Assembly (NCBI GenBank): GCA_007133715.1
Contig: SLMF01000732.1
Location: 1 to 9,476, forward strand
Length of the DNA stretch: 9,476 bases
Direction of reading: 5' to 3'
From: Planctomycetaceae bacterium
GTDB lineage: Bacteria > Planctomycetota > Planctomycetia > Pirellulales > Pirellulaceae
A model generated the notes under the pieces. The model was given only the letters and a program-made list of their open reading frames with translations, was not told the origin of the DNA and searched no databases. Positions 6,341 to 9,476 of the stretch are shown here, in pieces. The first letter of the stretch is position 1. Every line of letters begins with the position of its first letter. The position numbers and the translations under genes are program-made.

Positions 6341-6379
6341 GATCATTGCAAGGTGGGCCAGGCAATCTCGCCCCGCAAT
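6341..6379 (-). repeat. 39-bp direct repeat, copy 2 (3' end of the HzsA-related gene)
   Basis: This copy supplies the final codons LRGEIAWPTLQ and the stop TGA (6343-6345) of the HzsA-related gene, plus 2 nt beyond. It matches copy 1 at 38 of 39 positions. The hairpin ATTGC/GCAAT with an inner GG/CC pair is kept, so in RNA the stop codon sits at the base of a stem-loop. Confidence 0.85.
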
Positions 6380-9324
6380 TGGGCTTCGCCACCCTCCTTC
6401 TCGTAGACGCCGTAAAACAGCGAGCAGGAATCCAACCAGACCGCGATCCGATGCAACTCCTCCGGCGTCAGTTGCACGTCGTGATGGCCGTCACGCAGCA
6501 TCGGATACAGCTTCGATGCCCGGGCCCCGAACTCGCCCGGCGTGGTCCGGTACCACTTGGGATCCCGCCAGCCGCGACCGCCGTAGTCGTAGAAACCGTA
6601 CTCGGGGGCCAGACTGACGTACGACTGGAAGTAGGTCGTCGCTCGGTTCATGTGGCCGCCACCCGGATGCGTTACCAGGCTGCTGTCCAGCGGCGGCGCT
6701 TCGTCCGCGTTCTCCTGATGACAGCCCACACAGTGACGGTCCAGGACCGGCTGGACCAGTCGCGGGTAACTGAACGGATGGGTGCCATCCACATCCGGAG
6801 TCAGCGGCGACGGCGGCCGCAGCATCGCCAGCGGGACGTGGTCCAGCAGCGGCGGCGAATCGCGCCGCGGCTCGTGACAGCCCTGACACATGGCCTGCTC
6901 GCCCGGCTGAAACTGAGTGGCCGAACGCATGGAAGTCACCGCCAAGCCGTCCGCATCCAGAGCCTGAAAAAACAACTCGCGACGGGCCGGTACCGTGAAA
7001 TACGCACTCCCATCCGCCTCCACCGGCACCGTTCCCAACACGGAACGCGCCAAATTGATCGAATCGCTCCCCTGAGGAATTTGAATGCCCGTGTTGTGGG
7101 GAACGCGAGCCGAAGCCACCGAAAGCGGCAGCAGCTGATAGACTCGCAAAGCCTTGATCTGTGTACCCTCCGGCCAGGGAACTTGACTGTGGTACACGTT
7201 CAGCAACCCGATCGTCGCTTCGGCCGGTTCGTGCTCGGCCACCCGCTGCGAACGCTCGGGAATGATCGGTGGCACCGGGCGGGGCCGTAACGGCAGAGGG
7301 TTCTGGCAGGCGATTTCCAGATTGCGGTACAACAGCTCGCGATTGCCAAAGCTGTCCAGCAAGTACAGAGCATACCGGCCCCGCACACCGCCCACCCGCG
7401 GCACTTCCATCGCGGCATCATATACCACCAAATAGTAGTCTTCGCTCAACGGGGACGCTTGACCAAATGTCTGCGAACCGGTCGGACCCTGACTCTCAGG
7501 GAACGGAACCTCGGGCGTCAGACGCCGGACCGGAGCCATGCCATCGTCGTCCGGCACTCGCGGGTCAAAGACCACCAGCGAGCCAAAGGCCTGGCCATGA
7601 TGGGGGGCGGCTGTCGACACATACCGGGTCGAACCCGGAATGGCCCGGATGTCCAGCTGCATGTCCGCACGATCGGGCCGAAAGGAAAAATTGCCATGCA
7701 CCGCGCGCGGATCGCAGCCGTCCGGGGTCATGATCCAAGGATGATGCGCCACCACGCCATGACGGTCGACGTAATCCCATCGCGTGAACATGATCATCCC
7801 GTCGTGAGCCACGCTCGGGTGCCATTCATTGGTTTCGTGGAAGCTGAGACAGCGAATGTCGCTGCCGTCGGGCGCCATGTCGAACAGGGTGTAGGTCGGG
7901 CACACGCGGCCGCACCGCAAATAGCCGCCCCGCCGTTCGCTGTTGAACACGATCCGACCGCTGGGCATCAACACGGGGTCGAAATCGTTCCAAGTGCCGT
8001 CGGTCAGCTGTTCCAGCTGGGTGCCATCGACGTTGACCCGGAAGATGTGGTAGCAACGTCCTTCGTGCCAATAGCCCCGGTGGGGATAGTCCGTATGATG
8101 ACGATGCTCGGGATCGCCCCGGTTTTCGACATAAGCGAACAGGATGTGGTCGGCGTCGAACGACAGATGGGGCGACAGGAACGAACCGCCGCCCGTGTCC
8201 TCGCCATGCCTCCGTCCCATCCCGTCGTAACGCACAGCCGGCGGGGTGGTGGGACCGCCACAAAGTCGTTCCCCGGCCAATCGGCCCCGTTCGACCACCG
8301 AATCGGCCAGCACATCGCGTACCCGAGGCTCGGGACCAAAGGCGTCCTCCAATACATAAAGACCCCCACCAGGAGTGGCCGCGATCCCATAGTACTGGTC
8401 GCACATGTGGTTGTACAACGCCCGGTGCCGCTTGATGAACACAATCTGGTCGAAATCCAACAGCGGATTGCTGAACGCGATCTTCCGCCGCAGTTCGCAG
8501 ACGTCCCGGTACAGGGCGTAACGTGCCTGGTCGTCCTGGACATCGATCGTGTCACCGGCCGTCTGCAGTCGGCTCAGTTGCTGCGCCAGTTCGTCCAATT
8601 CGGGGGTGGCCTGTTTCTTTCGGAGGTGATTCAGCAAAGCGGCGGTGCGGCGGAGGACCACATCGGCCGGATCGCGATCGCTTTCCAAGATCAACGCCTC
8701 GGGCCGGAACGCCTGGTCTGCGATGCTGGCGAAATAGTCCTTGCGCTGCAGATCATGCTGCAGCACCAGGAACTGCCGCCGCAATTCGTCGATTTCGACC
8801 ACGGCCGTCGAGCGTTTACCGCGGAATTCGACGCCGTCGACGTGCAAGCGCAAGCCGGCCGCCGACGCCCAACGACGGCCCTGGACCTCGGACAACGCTC
8901 GCAGCCACACGTAGCGCCCGGAGACCGGTGCGGGAAAACGGACCTCATTCTGGCGATCCCGGTGTTCAAACGTGCCCGCCACCACCGGCTCGCCCGGTTC
9001 CTGTTCGTCCTGGCTGACATGCACCGCAAACTGGGCGATCGTCCCATTCCCACCACCTGGCCTAGGTAAATAGGTAAACCCCTCGATTTGGTACGCTTGT
9101 CCCAGATCGATCCGCAACTCGTGCGGCGGTTCCGGATTCTCGAATTGCCAATCGGTGTGCCACATCGAATTCGGGTCGCCGTCCAGCGCTCGATAGGCTT
9201 CGTAGCCGGGCGCTTCGCTGTTCGCCCGCACCGTGACCTCCACCGTCTTGACTTCCGCCGTCGCTGTCCCGGCAATCCCGGCCACCAGTATCCATAAGGC
9301 TCCAAGTCGAATTCCCAACTTCAT
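6343..9324 (-). CDS. HzsA-related secreted protein: discoidin domain, beta-propeller, two c-type haem sites
   Basis: The ATG at 9324 follows GAGGGT by 5 nt; the adjacent in-frame GTG (9327) would add one residue. The product has 993 residues. A Sec signal (MKLGIRLGALWILVAGIAGTATA) ends near residue 23. Residues about 27-165 resemble an F5/8 type C (discoidin) domain: ALDGDPNSMWHTDW, ELRIDLG, GRYVWLRAL. A helical segment (about 175-290) ends in the PLLDFDQIVFIKRH block. Then come propeller-like repeats with TolB/PD40-type strings (GTQLEQLTDGTWNDFDPVLMPSGRIVF; MAPDGSDIRCLS). The C-terminal part holds CQGCH (813-817) and CVGCH (865-869), which bind haem c covalently. This order of propeller followed by haem domains is that of the hydrazine synthase alpha-subunit relatives found widely in planctomycetes that do not perform anammox. 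The substrate is unknown, and hydrazine synthesis should not be assumed since no beta or gamma subunits are nearby. Confidence 0.85.
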   Translation of the reverse strand: MKLGIRLGALWILVAGIAGTATAEVKTVEVTVRANSEAPGYEAYRALDGDPNSMWHTDWQFENPEPPHELRIDLGQAYQIEGFTYLPRPGGGNGTIAQFAVHVSQDEQEPGEPVVAGTFEHRDRQNEVRFPAPVSGRYVWLRALSEVQGRRWASAAGLRLHVDGVEFRGKRSTAVVEIDELRRQFLVLQHDLQRKDYFASIADQAFRPEALILESDRDPADVVLRRTAALLNHLRKKQATPELDELAQQLSRLQTAGDTIDVQDDQARYALYRDVCELRRKIAFSNPLLDFDQIVFIKRHRALYNHMCDQYYGIAATPGGGLYVLEDAFGPEPRVRDVLADSVVERGRLAGERLCGGPTTPPAVRYDGMGRRHGEDTGGGSFLSPHLSFDADHILFAYVENRGDPEHRHHTDYPHRGYWHEGRCYHIFRVNVDGTQLEQLTDGTWNDFDPVLMPSGRIVFNSERRGGYLRCGRVCPTYTLFDMAPDGSDIRCLSFHETNEWHPSVAHDGMIMFTRWDYVDRHGVVAHHPWIMTPDGCDPRAVHGNFSFRPDRADMQLDIRAIPGSTRYVSTAAPHHGQAFGSLVVFDPRVPDDDGMAPVRRLTPEVPFPESQGPTGSQTFGQASPLSEDYYLVVYDAAMEVPRVGGVRGRYALYLLDSFGNRELLYRNLEIACQNPLPLRPRPVPPIIPERSQRVAEHEPAEATIGLLNVYHSQVPWPEGTQIKALRVYQLLPLSVASARVPHNTGIQIPQGSDSINLARSVLGTVPVEADGSAYFTVPARRELFFQALDADGLAVTSMRSATQFQPGEQAMCQGCHEPRRDSPPLLDHVPLAMLRPPSPLTPDVDGTHPFSYPRLVQPVLDRHCVGCHQENADEAPPLDSSLVTHPGGGHMNRATTYFQSYVSLAPEYGFYDYGGRGWRDPKWYRTTPGEFGARASKLYPMLRDGHHDVQLTPEELHRIAVWLDSCSLFYGVYEKEGGEAQLRGEIAWPTLQ

Positions 9325-9398
9325 CACTCACCCTCTGTGGAGTCACGTAGCATGCTGCACCCCGTCATTCAGGAGCTCCCCTGACGTCGCTATCCCCT

Positions 9399-9427
9399 AT
9401 TACACAACGAACCGCGGGGCGACGCAA
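9399..9427 (-). promoter_or_regulatory. Weak candidate promoter of the HzsA-related gene
   Basis: On the minus strand TTGCGT (9422-9427) and TGTAAT (9399-9404) are 17 nt apart. The -10 box matches consensus at five of six bases and the -35 at only three. The leader would be about 68 nt. The rest of 9328-9476 shows no gene. Confidence 0.3.
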
Positions 9428-9476
9428 GGGATCGGGCTCGTGTTCCCTGCGCCAGCCCGGCAACGTCACCGATTCC

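Larger units (their letters stand above)
5850..6342. other. Intergenic region of about 490 bp
   Basis: This gap holds, from right to left, the end of the 39-bp repeat, the nested inverted repeat (6159-6289), the candidate promoter (5994-6021), a leader of about 138 nt and the ribosome site. Open frames crossing it have no ribosome site and run into genes on the opposite strand, so I see no small gene here. Confidence 0.7.

Noticed and set aside
7459..9069. Long plus-strand open frame of 536 codons
   Set aside because: It is antisense to the HzsA-related gene, whose haem motifs and signal peptide prove the minus frame is the real one.

Overview
The window looks like chromosomal DNA of a planctomycete, most likely of the Pirellulales. 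I infer this from four gene types typical of that group: a Tat-exported Gfo/Idh/MocA oxidoreductase, a small TIGR03067-type protein, a giant secreted protein with an LEPR-like N-terminus and a C-terminal dockerin, and an HzsA-related c-type cytochrome/propeller protein. GC is high, intergenic DNA is repeat-rich, and each gene has its own Shine-Dalgarno site. No database search was possible, so family names rest on motifs I could read.

Layout. 1-1152 (minus): 5' part of a Gfo/Idh/MocA oxidoreductase, cut by the left edge. 1153-1354: divergent promoter region. 1355-1816 (plus): TIGR03067-type exported small protein. 1817-1952: convergent gap holding copy 1 of a 39-bp repeat. 1953-5849 (minus): 1298-residue surface or secreted protein with a two-lobed DTGA aspartic-protease-like region, four alternating beta-sandwich-like repeats, two Ig-like repeats and a dockerin. 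5850-6342: leader and promoter of that gene, plus a nested inverted repeat at 6159-6289. 6343-9324 (minus): 993-residue secreted HzsA-related protein with an N-terminal discoidin-like domain and two CxxCH haem sites. 9325-9476: its upstream region with a weak promoter candidate.

How the genes relate. All four encoded proteins carry export signals or extracytoplasmic domains, but gaps, separate ribosome binding sites and intervening repeats argue for separate transcription units. I see no shared pathway.

The most notable points are the pepsin-like spacing of two DTGA motifs in a bacterial surface protein, and the 39-bp direct repeats (38/39 identical). These bracket the giant gene, and the right-hand copy supplies the last codons and stop of the HzsA-related gene. 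No CRISPR array, tRNA, rRNA, transposase or integrase is visible.
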